From Streptomyces olivaceus (GTDB lineage: Bacteria > Actinomycetota > Actinomycetes > Streptomycetales > Streptomycetaceae), in assembly GCF_000721235.1 (NCBI RefSeq), contig NZ_JOFH01000020.1, positions 1 to 64,000 on the forward strand: a stretch of DNA of 64,000 nucleotides. Reading direction: 5' to 3'. This document shows positions 9,177 to 19,786 of this stretch, piece by piece (the stretch's first letter is position 1; every line of letters begins with the position of its first letter). Both the position numbers and the translations under genes were made by a program. Under the pieces are notes generated by a model. The model had not been told where the DNA came from, did no database searches, and was given only the letters and a program-made list of their open reading frames with translations.

Positions 9177-9248
9177 CCCACAACCAAGGCTTCCACCGCG
9201 AAGAAAGGCATCCGCGCCCGGCGGAAGAGCGCGCCCGCCCACCCCCGC

Positions 9249-10292
9249 TCAGGACGACTCCCGCACCACGAGGCGCGTCGGCAGCACCACCGCGTGGCGT
9301 CCGGCGCCCCGGTCGGCGATCTCGTCGAGCAGCAGCCTCGCCATGGTGCGGCCCATCTCGTCCAGCGGCTGCCGGACGCTGGTCAGCGGCGGATCGATGT
9401 GCCGGGCCACGATGGAGTCGTCGAAGCCGACGACCGCCACGTCCTCGGGCACCCGGCGGCCCGCGGCGCGCAGTTCCAGCACGGCACCGGAGGCCATCAC
9501 GTCCGAGGCGGCGAAGACCGCGTCCAGGTCGGGCCGGCCGCACAGCAACTCCCGCATCGCCTCGCGCCCGCCCTCCTCGGTGAAGTCGCCGTTCGCGACC
9601 AGCTCGTCGGCGACCGGGGCGCCGGCGTCGCGCAGCGCCTGGCGGTACCCGTCGAGCCGTTCCCGGGCCGCCTCCATGTCGAGCGGCCCGGTGATGGTGC
9701 CGACGGTGCGCCGGCCGCCCGCCAGCAGATGCCGGACGGCGATCTCGGCACCGCCGCGGTTGTCGGCCCGGACGTGCCCCAGCGGCTCGCGGTCCCCGCG
9801 CCGGCCCGCCAGCACCGTCGGGATGGCGAGGGCGTCCAGCTGGTCGGGGAGCGTGTCGTCGCTGTGCACCGCGACCATCAGCACGCCGTCCACCCGCTGG
9901 CCGGAGAGGTACGGGGCGAGCCGCGTGTACTCCTTCGCGTCGTGGACCATGACCAGCAGCAGCCGCATCCCGGCGTCCGCGAGGCCCGCGGACACGCCCC
10001 GGATGATCCCCGAGAAGTACGGCTCGGAGAACAGCCGGGTCTGCGCGTCCGGGACCACCAGGGCCACCGAGTCGGTGCGCCGGGTGACCAGGGAGCGGGC
10101 GGCCGGGTTGGGGACGTAGCCGAGTTCGGCGATGGCCCGCTCCACGGCCGCGCGGGAACGGTCGCTGACCTTGGGTGAACCGTTGATGACCCGGGAGACC
10201 GTGCCGCGGCCCACGCCGGCCAGGGCGGCCACCGCGTTCAGGGTCGGACGCCGGGCGTCCGGGGCGCCGGGCGGGTGTTCGGCAGGGCTCAT
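9249..10292 (-). CDS. cebR: LacI-family repressor, probable CebR
   Basis: The 347-residue protein has an N-terminal LacI HTH (residues 15-60; [24 protein letters not shown], hinge helix NPAARSL) and a periplasmic-binding-protein-like sensor domain ([41 protein letters not shown]). GGAAGGTG precedes the start. It is transcribed divergently from cebE, with a CebR-type box between them, which is why I assign the symbol here rather than to the second LacI gene at 16 kb. CebR proteins repress cellobiose/cellotriose uptake and beta-glucosidase genes and release DNA on binding the sugar. The assignment by context is moderate, because the two paralogues have nearly identical recognition helices. Confidence 0.75.
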   Translation of the reverse strand: MSPAEHPPGAPDARRPTLNAVAALAGVGRGTVSRVINGSPKVSDRSRAAVERAIAELGYVPNPAARSLVTRRTDSVALVVPDAQTRLFSEPYFSGIIRGVSAGLADAGMRLLLVMVHDAKEYTRLAPYLSGQRVDGVLMVAVHSDDTLPDQLDALAIPTVLAGRRGDREPLGHVRADNRGGAEIAVRHLLAGGRRTVGTITGPLDMEAARERLDGYRQALRDAGAPVADELVANGDFTEEGGREAMRELLCGRPDLDAVFAASDVMASGAVLELRAAGRRVPEDVAVVGFDDSIVARHIDPPLTSVRQPLDEMGRTMARLLLDEIADRGAGRHAVVLPTRLVVRESS

Positions 10293-10794
10293 CGTTCACC
10301 TTCCGGCGTTTCGGTGGGGGACCGGCTTCATTCTGACCCAGAGTGTCCGGGTGGTGCCCGCGCGGATCCCTCCGGAGCACGCCCTCCTGGTTAACTCGTC
10401 GGTGACCTGCGGGAATTGCTGAGGCAACGGCCAAATGACGGGGGGATCACGGCTGGTGGCGTGACACATTCACGTGACGTGCGGAACACGCTTGCGCAAC
10501 AACGCCGTTTTCAACTCTTGACACCTGGGTCCGCTAGCAACCAGTCTTCGGGACAAGCCGCGTGGGAGCGGTCCCACGGAGTTCCGGGACTGGCTTCCGT
10601 GTGGAACGAAGCACCATCGGCCCTCCCTCCACCTCGCATGGCACACCGTTGACCAGCATCTTCGCACCGCTTGCCGCGATGCGCGGGGCTGGCCGCTGCT
10701 CGAACCGAGAGGGCAGTCCGGACCGTCGAACCCGGCGGTCTGATTCCTGAGGTTTCCTGAGGTCCCCGTTCCCACTGGAACAAGGAGTAGTGGA
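10293..10794. other. Divergent cebR-cebE promoter region
   Basis: This 502-bp region has no gene. It holds TTGACA (10518-10523) as a possible -35, a CebR-type operator at 10563-10576, a tandem TTCCTGAGGT at 10744-10763, and the cebE ribosome site AAGGAG at 10782-10787. The operator lies about 220 nt before cebE, implying a long leader if it acts on the promoter nearby. Confidence 0.6.
10563..10576. promoter_or_regulatory. CebR operator
   Basis: TGGGAGCGGTCCCA matches the known 14-bp CebR box TGGGAGCGCTCCCA at 13 of 14 positions. It is placed upstream of cebE, as in other Streptomyces ceb loci. Confidence 0.85.
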
Positions 10795-12114
10795 ATGCGC
10801 ATCACCCGAACCGGCGGCGGTCGTGGCCGCAGAGCAGCGGTCCTGACCACGTCGGTCCTGACGGCCTCGGCCCTGCTGCTGACCGGCTGCAGCAGCGACA
10901 GCGACTCGGACTCCTCGGACTCCGACGGGAAGATCACCCTCAAGCTCACCGACTACGGGCAGTTCGGCTACAAGGAAGCCGGCCTGCTGAAGAAGTACGA
11001 GGAGCTCCACCCGAACATCAAGGTGGAGGAGGAGACGACCTCGACCGAGCCGGACTACTACCCGAAGCTCCTGCAGCAGCTGAACTCCAACAGCGGTCTG
11101 GGAGACGTCGTCGGCGTCGAGGTGGCCCGCATCAAGGAGGTCGTGGACACCCAGGCGGACAAGTTCACCGACCTCAAGGACAGCATCGACGTCAGCCAGT
11201 GGGTGGACTGGAAGGCGAAGCAGGCCACCACCAAGGACGGCGCGGTCATCGGCGCCGGCACCGACATCGGCCCGATGTCCCTCTGCTACCGCCGGGACCT
11301 CTTCGAGAAGGCGGGCCTGCCGACCGAGCGCGAGGAGGTCGCCGAGGCGGTCGCGGGCGGCTGGGAGGACTACCTGAAGCTCGGTGAGCAGTACAAGGAG
11401 AAGGCGCCCGAGGGCACCTACTTCATGGACTCCGCCAGCGCCATGTTCAACGGAGTCGTCAGCTCCTCCGAGACCCAGTACTACGACGCCGACGGCAAGG
11501 CGATCTACAAGGACAGCCCCGGTGTGAAGAAGGGCTGGGACCTCGCCGCCGAGGCCGCGGAGAAGAAGCTGAGCCAGGGCCTGCCGCAGTTCCAGGACCC
11601 GTGGAAGGCGGCGCTGCGCAAGGGCAGCGTGGCCTCCGTCGTGTGCCCCGCCTGGATGTCGCTGCAGATCCAGGACTACTCCGGTGAGGACTACGCCGGC
11701 AAGTGGGACATCACCAACTCGCCCGGCGACACCGCGGCCAACTGGGGCGGTTCCTTCCTGACCGTGCCCAAGAGCAGCAAGCACGCCAAGGAGGCCACCG
11801 AGCTGGTCAAGTGGCTGACCGCGCCCGAGCAGCAGGCCGCCGTGTTCAAGGCCGCCGGCCTCTTCCCGTCCAACCAGAAGGCCTATGAGCTGGCCGACGT
11901 GAAGAACGGCAAGCTCGAGTACTTCAACAACGCCCCCGTCGGCCAGATCTACGCCGAGGAGTCCAAGTCCATCCCGGTGGCGGTGCTGGGCCCGAAGGAC
12001 GGCGCGATCAAGGAAACGTTCTCCAACGAGATCAACAACATGGAGCAGCGCGGCACCGAGCCCGACAAGGCCTGGGGCGCGGCGACCGAGGCCATCGACA
12101 AGGCCATCGGCTGA
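10795..12114 (+). CDS. cebE: Cellobiose/cello-oligosaccharide-binding lipoprotein CebE
   Basis: The 439-residue family 1 extracellular solute-binding protein has a lipoprotein signal with lipobox LLTGC (Cys32), a Ser/Asp-rich tether (SSDSDSDSSDSDG), and then a sugar-binding fold (LTDYGQFGYKEAGLLKKYEELHP; YPKLLQQLNSNSGLGDVVGVEVARIKEV). It captures cellobiose or cellotriose outside the membrane and delivers it to CebFG. The AAGGAG site is 7 nt from the ATG. The permease genes follow in the same direction; a shared MsiK-type ATPase is encoded elsewhere in Streptomyces. Substrate assignment rests on locus context and the operator. Confidence 0.88.
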   Translation: MRITRTGGGRGRRAAVLTTSVLTASALLLTGCSSDSDSDSSDSDGKITLKLTDYGQFGYKEAGLLKKYEELHPNIKVEEETTSTEPDYYPKLLQQLNSNSGLGDVVGVEVARIKEVVDTQADKFTDLKDSIDVSQWVDWKAKQATTKDGAVIGAGTDIGPMSLCYRRDLFEKAGLPTEREEVAEAVAGGWEDYLKLGEQYKEKAPEGTYFMDSASAMFNGVVSSSETQYYDADGKAIYKDSPGVKKGWDLAAEAAEKKLSQGLPQFQDPWKAALRKGSVASVVCPAWMSLQIQDYSGEDYAGKWDITNSPGDTAANWGGSFLTVPKSSKHAKEATELVKWLTAPEQQAAVFKAAGLFPSNQKAYELADVKNGKLEYFNNAPVGQIYAEESKSIPVAVLGPKDGAIKETFSNEINNMEQRGTEPDKAWGAATEAIDKAIG

Positions 12115-12505
12115 CCCGCGCCGCTGCGGGCGGTACACCAGCCCGCCCCGCACCGCCCGCACCGGCGCACCGGGGGCCGTGAAGGAACGACGGCCCCCGC
12201 CCGCAGACGCGGGGGCGTCCGCAGCAGGCCCGGCCGAACCCGGCGGGTCTGCTGCGCGGCGTCAGGTCCGCGTCCGGTCCGTGGGAGGCAGCGCCGCCGC
12301 CCCGGCCCGGCGCCCTGCCCGGACCCACTCCGATCACTCCGACCGGGACCGGTCGCCGGGGTCACCGGCACCGGCACCACCGACCGTCCCGAGGACCGCA
12401 CGCCGTCCACGCACCACCGGCCGCCCGCACACCACCGGCCGTCCCGAGCGCCGCAGGCCGCCTCCCGCCCCACCAGGCCCGACCTCCCAGGGAAGGACTC
12501 CCTCC
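12115..12505 (+). other. Long cebE-cebF gap
   Basis: This 391-bp region has no supported gene. It has a stem-loop soon after cebE (12193-12216) and a 12-bp direct repeat CACCACCGGCCG at 12412-12423 and 12430-12441. A frame open through most of the gap joins cebF but has no ribosome site and an unlikely Pro/Ala/Arg composition. Confidence 0.55.
12193..12216 (+). terminator. Stem-loop after cebE, possible attenuator
   Basis: 8-bp arms GCCCCCGC (12193-12200) and GCGGGGGC (12209-12216) with an 8-nt loop, extendable by GAC/GTC with a bulge. Such structures between a binding-protein gene and its permease genes often keep binding-protein mRNA in excess; that role here is inference. Confidence 0.45.
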
Positions 12506-13501
12506 GTGGCAACGACAACCCCCACCCGGGGTGCCAGCACACCGCCGCCCTCCGGCGGCCCGCGCACCGCGTACAAGGAACGCAGCGCGTGGCGTTCGCG
12601 GCTGTGGCGCTTCGACGACAAGGCGTCGCCGTACGCCTACATCGCCCCCTTCTTCCTCATCTTCGGCGCCTTCGGGCTCTATCCGCTCATCTACACCGGA
12701 TGGATCGCCCTGCACCGGGTGGAGATGACGAGCCTCGACCAGTCCGAGTGGGTCGGCCTCGACAACTTCGCCACCATCCTCCAGGACTCCGAGTTCTGGA
12801 CGGCCGTCTCCAACACCTTCCTCATCGGCGTCATCTCGACCGTCCCGCAGCTGATGGTCGCGCTGGGCCTGGCCCACCTGCTCAACTACAAGCTGCGGGC
12901 CAGCACCTTCTGGCGCACGATCATCCTCACCCCGTACGCCACCTCGGTCGCGACCGCGGCCCTCGTCTTCGCCCTGGTGTTCCGGGCCGACGGCGGCCTC
13001 CTCAACTGGGTGCTCGAACCCTTCGGCGGCGGGGACATCGACTGGGGCAACGGCCACTGGACCTCGAAGATCGCCATCTCGATCATCGTGATCTGGCGCT
13101 GGACCGGCTACAACGCCCTGATCTACCTGGCCGCCATGCAGGCCGTGCCGAGCGATCTCTACGAGGCGGCCTCGATCGACGGCGCCTCGCGCTGGCAGCA
13201 GTTCCGCAAGGTGACCATCCCCTCGCTGCGGCCGACGATCCTGTTCACCATCGTCATCTCGACCATCGGCTCGATGCAGCTGTTCGGTGAACCGCTGCTG
13301 CTGCAGGGCGGCACACTCGGCTCCATCGGCGGCAGCGAGCACCAGTACGAGACGCTCAGCATCTACCTCTACAACTACGGCTGGAAGCTCCAGCACCTCG
13401 GCCTGTCCGCCGCCGTGGCCTGGGCCATGCTCGTCCTGCTGCTGCTCATCGCCCTGATCAACTGGATCGTCAGCCGGTTCGTGCGCAAGAGCGCGGCCTG
13501 A
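12506..13501 (+). CDS. cebF: Cello-oligosaccharide ABC permease CebF
   Basis: The 331-residue inner-membrane protein is of the MalF type. After a basic cytosolic N-terminus, [24 protein letters not shown] opens six membrane helices, and the EAA loop is [20 protein letters not shown], which contacts the ATPase. The start was set at GTG because GGAAGGA lies 8 nt upstream and the conserved sequence begins soon after; longer in-frame extensions are low-complexity with no ribosome site. It forms the channel with CebG, 14 nt downstream. Confidence 0.88.
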   Translation: MATTTPTRGASTPPPSGGPRTAYKERSAWRSRLWRFDDKASPYAYIAPFFLIFGAFGLYPLIYTGWIALHRVEMTSLDQSEWVGLDNFATILQDSEFWTAVSNTFLIGVISTVPQLMVALGLAHLLNYKLRASTFWRTIILTPYATSVATAALVFALVFRADGGLLNWVLEPFGGGDIDWGNGHWTSKIAISIIVIWRWTGYNALIYLAAMQAVPSDLYEAASIDGASRWQQFRKVTIPSLRPTILFTIVISTIGSMQLFGEPLLLQGGTLGSIGGSEHQYETLSIYLYNYGWKLQHLGLSAAVAWAMLVLLLLIALINWIVSRFVRKSAA

Positions 13502-13515
13502 CGGGAGCGACAACG

Positions 13516-14439
13516 ATGACCACGACAAGTACTCCCCAGCAGATCGCCCCGGGCGTGGCCCCGGCCGCGCAGCTCCCCGGCGGCCCCGGCAAGGGCCGCC
13601 GCCTCAGGATCGGCGCCGGCCAGCAGCTCAAGGGCGGTCCCTTCACCTATCTCGCGCTGATCGTCGTCGGGATCGGGTCCCTCTTCCCGCTGTACTGGAC
13701 CCTGGTGGCGGCCTCGCACGACCAGCAGCGCGTCCTCGACAACCCGCCGCCGTTCATCCCCGGCGGCAGACTGTTCACCAACCTGGAAGCGGCCTGGGAG
13801 CAGGCCAACCTCGGCAAGGCCATCGTCAACAGCGTCATCGTGTCCGGCTCCATCACGATCGCCACGCTGTTCTTCTGCACGCTGGCCGGCTACGCCTTCG
13901 CCAAGATGCGGTTCCGCGGCCGCAACATCCTGATGACCGCGGTCATCGCCACCCTCACCATCCCGCCGCAGCTCAGCGTCGTGCCGCTGTTCATGCTGAT
14001 GTCGGACATCGGCTGGAACGGACAGCTGGAGTCGGTGATCTTCCCGACCCTCGTCGGCGCCTTCGGTGTGTTCTTCATGCGCCAGTACCTCATCGAGGCG
14101 CTGCCGTACGAACTGATCGAGGCGGCCAAGGTGGACGGTGCGAACAACCTCCGCATCGTGTGGAGCATCGTCCTGCCCGCGGCCCGGCCCGCGATGATGG
14201 TGCTGGGCATGCTCACCTTCGTCCAGGCGTGGAACGACTTCTTCTGGCCGTTCCTCGCCCTGACCCAGGAGAACCCCACCATCCAGGTCGCGCTCGGCCA
14301 GCTCAGTGCCTCCTACACCCCCGACCAGTCCATCGTGATGGCCGGAGCGCTGATCAGCACGCTGCCCCTGCTGGTGGTCTTCGTCGTCTTCGGCAAGCAG
14401 ATAGTCGGCGGCATCATGGCGGGCGCCGTCAAGGGCTGA
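13516..14439 (+). CDS. cebG: Cello-oligosaccharide ABC permease CebG
   Basis: The 307-residue MalG-type permease has six predicted membrane helices (first [20 protein letters not shown]) and the EAA loop [25 protein letters not shown] precedes the ATG at normal spacing, and only 14 nt separate it from cebF, so the two are co-transcribed. It pairs with CebF to import cellobiose or cellotriose bound by CebE. About 140 nt downstream lies the start of a GH1 gene, the usual place of bglC. Confidence 0.88.
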   Translation: MTTTSTPQQIAPGVAPAAQLPGGPGKGRRLRIGAGQQLKGGPFTYLALIVVGIGSLFPLYWTLVAASHDQQRVLDNPPPFIPGGRLFTNLEAAWEQANLGKAIVNSVIVSGSITIATLFFCTLAGYAFAKMRFRGRNILMTAVIATLTIPPQLSVVPLFMLMSDIGWNGQLESVIFPTLVGAFGVFFMRQYLIEALPYELIEAAKVDGANNLRIVWSIVLPAARPAMMVLGMLTFVQAWNDFFWPFLALTQENPTIQVALGQLSASYTPDQSIVMAGALISTLPLLVVFVVFGKQIVGGIMAGAVKG

Positions 14440-15860
<1,421 letters not shown>

Positions 15861-16051
15861 CCCGCGGCGCACTTCGCGTCACCCGCGCACCGGGAGGACC
15901 GCGGCCGGACTCCCCGGCCGCGGTCCTCGCGCGTTCCGCCCCCGGCACCGGGGAGGGGCTGCCGCCGCCCGCCGGGGACGACGAGGCCGGGGACGCACAG
16001 GTCGGGGCTGTTACATTCCTGGCTGACAGCTGCGAAGGGAAGGCGGCGACC

Positions 16052-17104
16052 ATGGCGGTCAACGAGGGGCGGAGCCGGGGCGCCAGACGCCCCACCCTGG
16101 AGGAAGTGGCCGTCCACGCCGGTGTCGGCCGCGGCACGGTCTCCCGGGTGATCAACGGCTCGCCCCGGGTCAGCGACGCGACCCGCGCGGCCGTCGAGGC
16201 GGCGGTCGCGGAACTCGGTTATGTGCCCAACACCGCCGCCCGCGCCCTCGCCGCCAACCGCACGGATGCCATAGCGCTCGTCGTCCCCGAGCCGGAGACG
16301 CGGTTCTTCGCCGAGCCCTACTTCTCGGACATGCTGCGCGGCGTCGGCGCGGAGATCACCGACACCGAGATGCAGCTGCTGCTGATCTTCGCGGGCAACG
16401 ACCGGGAGCGGGAGCGGCTCGCCCAGTACCTGGCCGCGCACCGGGTGGACGGCGTCCTGCTGGTCTCGGTGCACGCCGACGACCCGCTGCCCGACCTGCT
16501 GGCCGAGCTGGAGATCCCCGCGGTGATCAGCGGACCGCGTTCGGCCGCGGAGACCCTGGCCTCGGTGGACTCCGACAACTACGGCGGCGCCCGCTCGGCC
16601 GTCGAGCACCTGCTGTCCCGGGGCCGGCGCCGCATCGCCCACATCACCGGCCACCTCGACGTCTACGGCGCCCAGCGGCGCGTCGACGGCTACCGCGACG
16701 CCCTGGGCGACGCCGGCCACGGGGCGGACGGGGCACTGATCGAGGCGGGCGACTTCACCGAGGAGGGCGGGCGCCGCGCGATGGCCCGGCTGCTGGAGAG
16801 CCGCCCGGACGTCGACGCCGTCTTCGCCGCCTCCGACGTCACCGCGGCGGGTGCCCGGCAGGCCCTGCGCGAGGCGGGCCGGCGCATCCCGGACGACGTG
16901 GCGCTGGTCGGCTACGACGACTCGGCCATCGCCCGGCACATGGAGCCGCCGCTGACCAGCGTGCGCCAGCCCATCGAGGAGATGGGCCGCGCGATGACCG
17001 ACCTGCTGCTGACCGAGATCGCGGACCGCCGCCCGGCGACCCGGCGTGCGCCGCGGCGGCAGATGGTGCTGGCCACGGAACTGGTGGAGCGGCGCTCGTC
17101 GTGA
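16052..17104 (+). CDS. Second LacI-family repressor (CebR paralogue)
   Basis: The 350-residue protein has a LacI HTH at 15-60 ([24 protein letters not shown]) and a sugar-sensing domain ([51 protein letters not shown]). The recognition helix is the same as in the probable CebR at 9249-10292, so both may bind the same TGGGAGCGCTCCCA-type operator. GAAGGGAAGG precedes the ATG. It follows the second GH1 body on the same strand and ends before a strong hairpin. It could itself be the orthologue of CebR; divergence from cebE favours the other copy. Confidence 0.85.
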   Translation: MAVNEGRSRGARRPTLEEVAVHAGVGRGTVSRVINGSPRVSDATRAAVEAAVAELGYVPNTAARALAANRTDAIALVVPEPETRFFAEPYFSDMLRGVGAEITDTEMQLLLIFAGNDRERERLAQYLAAHRVDGVLLVSVHADDPLPDLLAELEIPAVISGPRSAAETLASVDSDNYGGARSAVEHLLSRGRRRIAHITGHLDVYGAQRRVDGYRDALGDAGHGADGALIEAGDFTEEGGRRAMARLLESRPDVDAVFAASDVTAAGARQALREAGRRIPDDVALVGYDDSAIARHMEPPLTSVRQPIEEMGRAMTDLLLTEIADRRPATRRAPRRQMVLATELVERRSS

Positions 17105-17133
17105 GGCCGGGGGGCGCGTAGTGCCGCAACGCA

Positions 17134-17171
17134 ATCAGCCGGTGACCTTCTTTCGAAGGTCACCGGCTGAT
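17134..17171. terminator. Strong bidirectional hairpin terminator
   Basis: 17-bp perfect arms ATCAGCCGGTGACCTTC (17134-17150) and GAAGGTCACCGGCTGAT (17155-17171) with a TTTC loop. It sits between the LacI gene (+) and tRNA-His (-). Confidence 0.9.
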
Positions 17172-17178
17172 GACACAG

Positions 17179-17252
17179 GGTGAGTGACGGGACTTGAACC
17201 CGCGGCCACCTGGACCACAACCAGGTGCTCTACCAACTGAGCTACACCCACC
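17179..17252 (-). tRNA. tRNA-His (GTG anticodon)
   Basis: Read on the minus strand it has a 7-bp acceptor stem GTGGGTG/CACTCAC (one G-U pair), D-arm TAGCTCAGTTGGTAGAGC, anticodon loop TTGTGGT with anticodon GTG, and T-arm GGGTTCAAGTCCC. The extra 5' G at 17252 opposite discriminator C at 17179 is the histidine-tRNA hallmark. The 3' CCA is not encoded. Confidence 0.96.
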
Positions 17253-17360
17253 AAGGCCGGTGCTCGAACCCCGCATGGCGGGACTTCCCGACCGGCTGAG
17301 AAAAAGTGTACAGGGTCCGAAGGGGTGCTCGCGCCCGGCTTTCCGGGGGTGCCCGCGTCC

Positions 17361-17963
17361 CTATCCGGCGGACACGACGTGCTTCGCGGCGATCGCCTTC
17401 GCGGTGTCGGAGTCGGGGCCCGGCTGCGGCACGAAGACCGCCTCCCGGTAGTAGCGCAGCTCGGCGATGGACTCGCGGATGTCGGCGAGCGCGCGGTGGT
17501 TGCCGTTCTTCTCGGGGCTGTTGAAGTACGCCCGCGGGAACCAGCGCCGGGCCAGCTCCTTGACGGAGGAGACGTCGACGATCCGGTAGTGGAGGTAGCC
17601 CTCCAGGGCCGGCATGTCCCGGGACAGGAAGCCGCGGTCGGTGCCGACGGAGTTGCCGCACAGGGGCGCCTTGCCGGGCTCCTTCACGTGCTCCCGCACG
17701 TACTGGAGGACCCGGGCCTCGGCGTCCGCCAGCGTCGTGCCGCCGTCGAGCTCCGCGAGCAGCCCGGACGCGGTGTGCATCTCCCGCACCACGTCGGGCA
17801 TCGTCTCCAGGGCCGCCTCCGGCGGGCGTACGACGATGTCGACGCCGTCGCCGAGGATGTTCAGCTCGGAGTCGGTGACGAGGGCGGCAACCTCGATGAG
17901 CGCGTCGTCGGACAGCGAGAGGCCGGTCATCTCGCAGTCGATCCACACCATGCGATCGTTCAT
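17361..17963 (-). CDS. orn: Oligoribonuclease
   Basis: The 200-residue DEDDh 3'-5' exoribonuclease finishes RNA decay and hydrolyses pGpG and other nano-RNAs, which links it to c-di-GMP turnover. Visible motifs are WIDCEMTGL (Asp9, Glu11), [12 protein letters not shown] (second Asp) and [12 protein letters not shown] (His and last Asp). Length is normal for the family. In Streptomyces orn commonly lies beside adpA, as here, and is controlled by AdpA in some species. It is separated from tRNA-His by about 110 nt. Confidence 0.95.
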   Translation of the reverse strand: MNDRMVWIDCEMTGLSLSDDALIEVAALVTDSELNILGDGVDIVVRPPEAALETMPDVVREMHTASGLLAELDGGTTLADAEARVLQYVREHVKEPGKAPLCGNSVGTDRGFLSRDMPALEGYLHYRIVDVSSVKELARRWFPRAYFNSPEKNGNHRALADIRESIAELRYYREAVFVPQPGPDSDTAKAIAAKHVVSAG

Positions 17964-18020
17964 GCGGACACCTTACGGTGGGCGCCCGTTCCGCGGGCCC
18001 CCGGCGTCCGTGTGGGCGTC

Positions 18021-18090
18021 TCCGGGGCTGCCGCCCCCGGACCCCCGCTTCGGCCTGAACGGCCTCGTCCTCAAACGCCGGACGGGCTGA
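18021..18090. repeat. Dispersed Streptomyces intergenic repeat
   Basis: The segment runs from TCCGGGGCTGCCGCCCC through CTTCGGCCTGAACGGCC to ACGCCGGACGGGCTGA. From knowledge of Streptomyces genomes I recognise it as a sequence that recurs in many intergenic regions. It contains GGGGCtgccGCCCC (18024-18037), a small hairpin. It lies between convergent or tandem 3' and 5' ends of adpA and orn and may act in 3'-end formation. Confidence 0.6.
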
Positions 18091-18183
18091 GAGCATCGGT
18101 CTGCCCGGCGTCGAGGGCTGCACCGGGCGTACGGGGCGGAACGCCGGGCGGGCCGACGGGCCCGGCCGGCGTTCCTGTCGCGC

Positions 18184-19395
18184 CTACGGTGCCGGGCTGC
18201 GCTGCCCCGGGACCGTCGTGGCCGCCGCGGGCAGCGGGCTCGCCGTGCGGCGGGTCTGGAAGGGGACCGCGTTCTCCGGGTGCAGGGCCGCCGGCTGCTG
18301 GCCGGGGTCGGGCGGGGGCAGATGCCGGGGGGTCGCCCCCGCGGCGCCGGCGTCCGGGTCCGCCGGGCGGTCGCCCTGGGGGCGGCGCGCCCGGTAGGCC
18401 GCCCGGTAGGCGGCCGGGGACGAACCCAGCTGGCGGCGGAAGTGCCCGCGCAGCGCCACCGGCGAGCGGAAACCGCAGCGGCCCGCCACCTCGTCCACCG
18501 AGTAGTCCGACGTCTCGAGGAGCCGCTGCGCCTGCAGCACCCGCTGGGTGATCAGCCACTGGAGCGGGGCGCTGCCCGTCAGCGAGCGGAACCGGCGGTC
18601 GAAGGTGCGGCGGCTCATGTAGGCGCGCGCGGCCAGAGTCTCCACGTCGAACTGCTCGTGGAGGTGCTCCAGCGCCCAGGCGACGACCTCGGCGAGCGGG
18701 TCGGCGCCGATCTCCTCCGGTAAAGACCTGTCCAGGTAGCGCTCCTGGCCGCCGGTCCGGCGCGGCGGCACGACCAGGCGGCGGGCCAGCGCACCGGCCG
18801 CCTCGTTGCCGTGGTCCGTGCGCACGATGTGCAGGCACAGGTCGATCCCGGCCGCGGTGCCCGCGGACGTCAGCACGTCGCCGTCGTCCACGAACAGTTC
18901 GCGCGGGTCCACGTGCACCGACGGGTAGCGCTTGGCCAGCGTCGGCGCGTACATCCAGTGCGTGGTGGCGGGCCGGCCGTCCAGCAGGCCCGCGGCCGCC
19001 AGTACGAAGGCGCCGGTGCACAGCCCGACGATGCGGGCTCCCTCCTCGTGCGCCCGGCGCAGCGCGTCGAGCGCCTCCTGCGGTGGCGGCGAGGTGATCG
19101 ACCGCCAGGCCGGCACGACGACCGTGCCGGCTCGGGAGATCGCCTCCAGCCCCTGGGGCGCGGTGAGTTCCAGGCCGCCGGTGGTCCGCAGCGGGCCTTC
19201 CTCGCCCGCGCACACCAGGAGGCGGTAGCGCGGCACGCCCGCGTCCTGGCGGTCGATACCGAACACCGAAAGCGGTATGGAACTCTCGAAGATGGGGCCG
19301 CCGCTGAACAGCAGCACCGCGACGATCTCCTTGCGGCGTCGCCCGGACAGCTTCCGGGTCGCGGCTTCCGGCGCGGCAGTGGAGTCGTGGCTCAT
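18184..19395 (-). CDS. adpA: AdpA (BldH), global developmental regulator
   Basis: The 403-residue protein has an N-terminal DJ-1/PfpI-like dimerisation domain (about 25-200; AVLLFSGGPIFESSIPLSVFGIDRQ, GLCTGAFVLAAAGLLDG) and a C-terminal AraC double HTH (about 240-335; AARAYMSRRTFDRRFRSLTGSAPLQW, EVAGRCGFRSPVALRGHFRRQLG), followed by a Pro-rich tail. It is a master activator of morphological and secondary-metabolite genes in Streptomyces. A TTA leucine codon at codon 225 makes translation depend on the bldA tRNA. The start MSHDST follows a GAGGGGGG run about 12 nt upstream. Long leader upstream. Confidence 0.96.
   Translation of the reverse strand: MSHDSTAAPEAATRKLSGRRRKEIVAVLLFSGGPIFESSIPLSVFGIDRQDAGVPRYRLLVCAGEEGPLRTTGGLELTAPQGLEAISRAGTVVVPAWRSITSPPPQEALDALRRAHEEGARIVGLCTGAFVLAAAGLLDGRPATTHWMYAPTLAKRYPSVHVDPRELFVDDGDVLTSAGTAAGIDLCLHIVRTDHGNEAAGALARRLVVPPRRTGGQERYLDRSLPEEIGADPLAEVVAWALEHLHEQFDVETLAARAYMSRRTFDRRFRSLTGSAPLQWLITQRVLQAQRLLETSDYSVDEVAGRCGFRSPVALRGHFRRQLGSSPAAYRAAYRARRPQGDRPADPDAGAAGATPRHLPPPDPGQQPAALHPENAVPFQTRRTASPLPAAATTVPGQRSPAP
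18721..18723 (-). promoter_or_regulatory. TTA codon in adpA (bldA control point)
   Basis: Leu225 in DRSLPEE is encoded by TTA, read here as taa on the + strand. TTA codons are rare in Streptomyces and need the bldA leucyl-tRNA; a TTA at the inter-domain linker of adpA is a known conserved feature. Confidence 0.9.
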
Positions 19396-19786
19396 GAGTG
19401 CTAAGCCCCCCTCGGTGGTCGCGGCGCCCTGATCCTTTCGGGTCTGTCGCTCCAACACGTTTCCCCTCGGTCCTGCACGAGTCCCCCGCCGTAGACAGTC
19501 AAGATCGAATCTACTGTGTCCCGTAGCGCCGAGGTGGCCGGTTCGGCACTCGGGACATTGTCGACATGGCAACTTGGCGTGAAGCAGTCGATCACGAAGC
19601 GTTGCACTCTGGGGCGCCCCAGGGAAGTGCGCCTTGTGTCAGTGGCCAATCCCCGTAGGGTGCGCAGGGTCTCCGAGACCCTTTCCGTGCAGGTGGAACG
19701 GGGGTTGGGGGGTGGTGGAAGACCAGGATGAGCCAACCTGGGAAGTTGGCTGAAAAGATGCGGAACTGTGCGCGGAAACCGGTCAG
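19396..19786 (-). other. adpA upstream/leader region
   Basis: This 391-bp region has no gene. It contains a near-perfect hairpin AGGGTCTC-C-GAGACCCT at 19666-19682, probably the terminator of the 119-aa gene transcribed from further upstream, an inverted pair AGCCAAC/GTTGGCT at 19731-19751, and a direct ACCGGT pair at 19778 and 19790. A long untranslated region before adpA is usual in the genus. I cannot assign the promoter. Confidence 0.55.
19666..19682. terminator. Short hairpin in the adpA upstream region
   Basis: AGGGTCTC and GAGACCCT are perfectly complementary around a single C. The hairpin lies 105 nt past the stop of the small membrane-protein gene and about 270 nt before adpA, so it could insulate adpA from read-through. 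Confidence 0.5.

Noticed and set aside
7928..9211. Intact GH1 gene starting at the ATG at 9211
   Set aside because: The first 15 residues are unrelated to GH1, and the essential N-terminal barrel segment is absent. The match begins at the repeat boundary.
12179..12505. N-terminal extension of CebF
   Set aside because: The extra 109 residues are Pro/Arg/Ala low-complexity with no ribosome site; the GTG at 12506 has GGAAGGA at good spacing.
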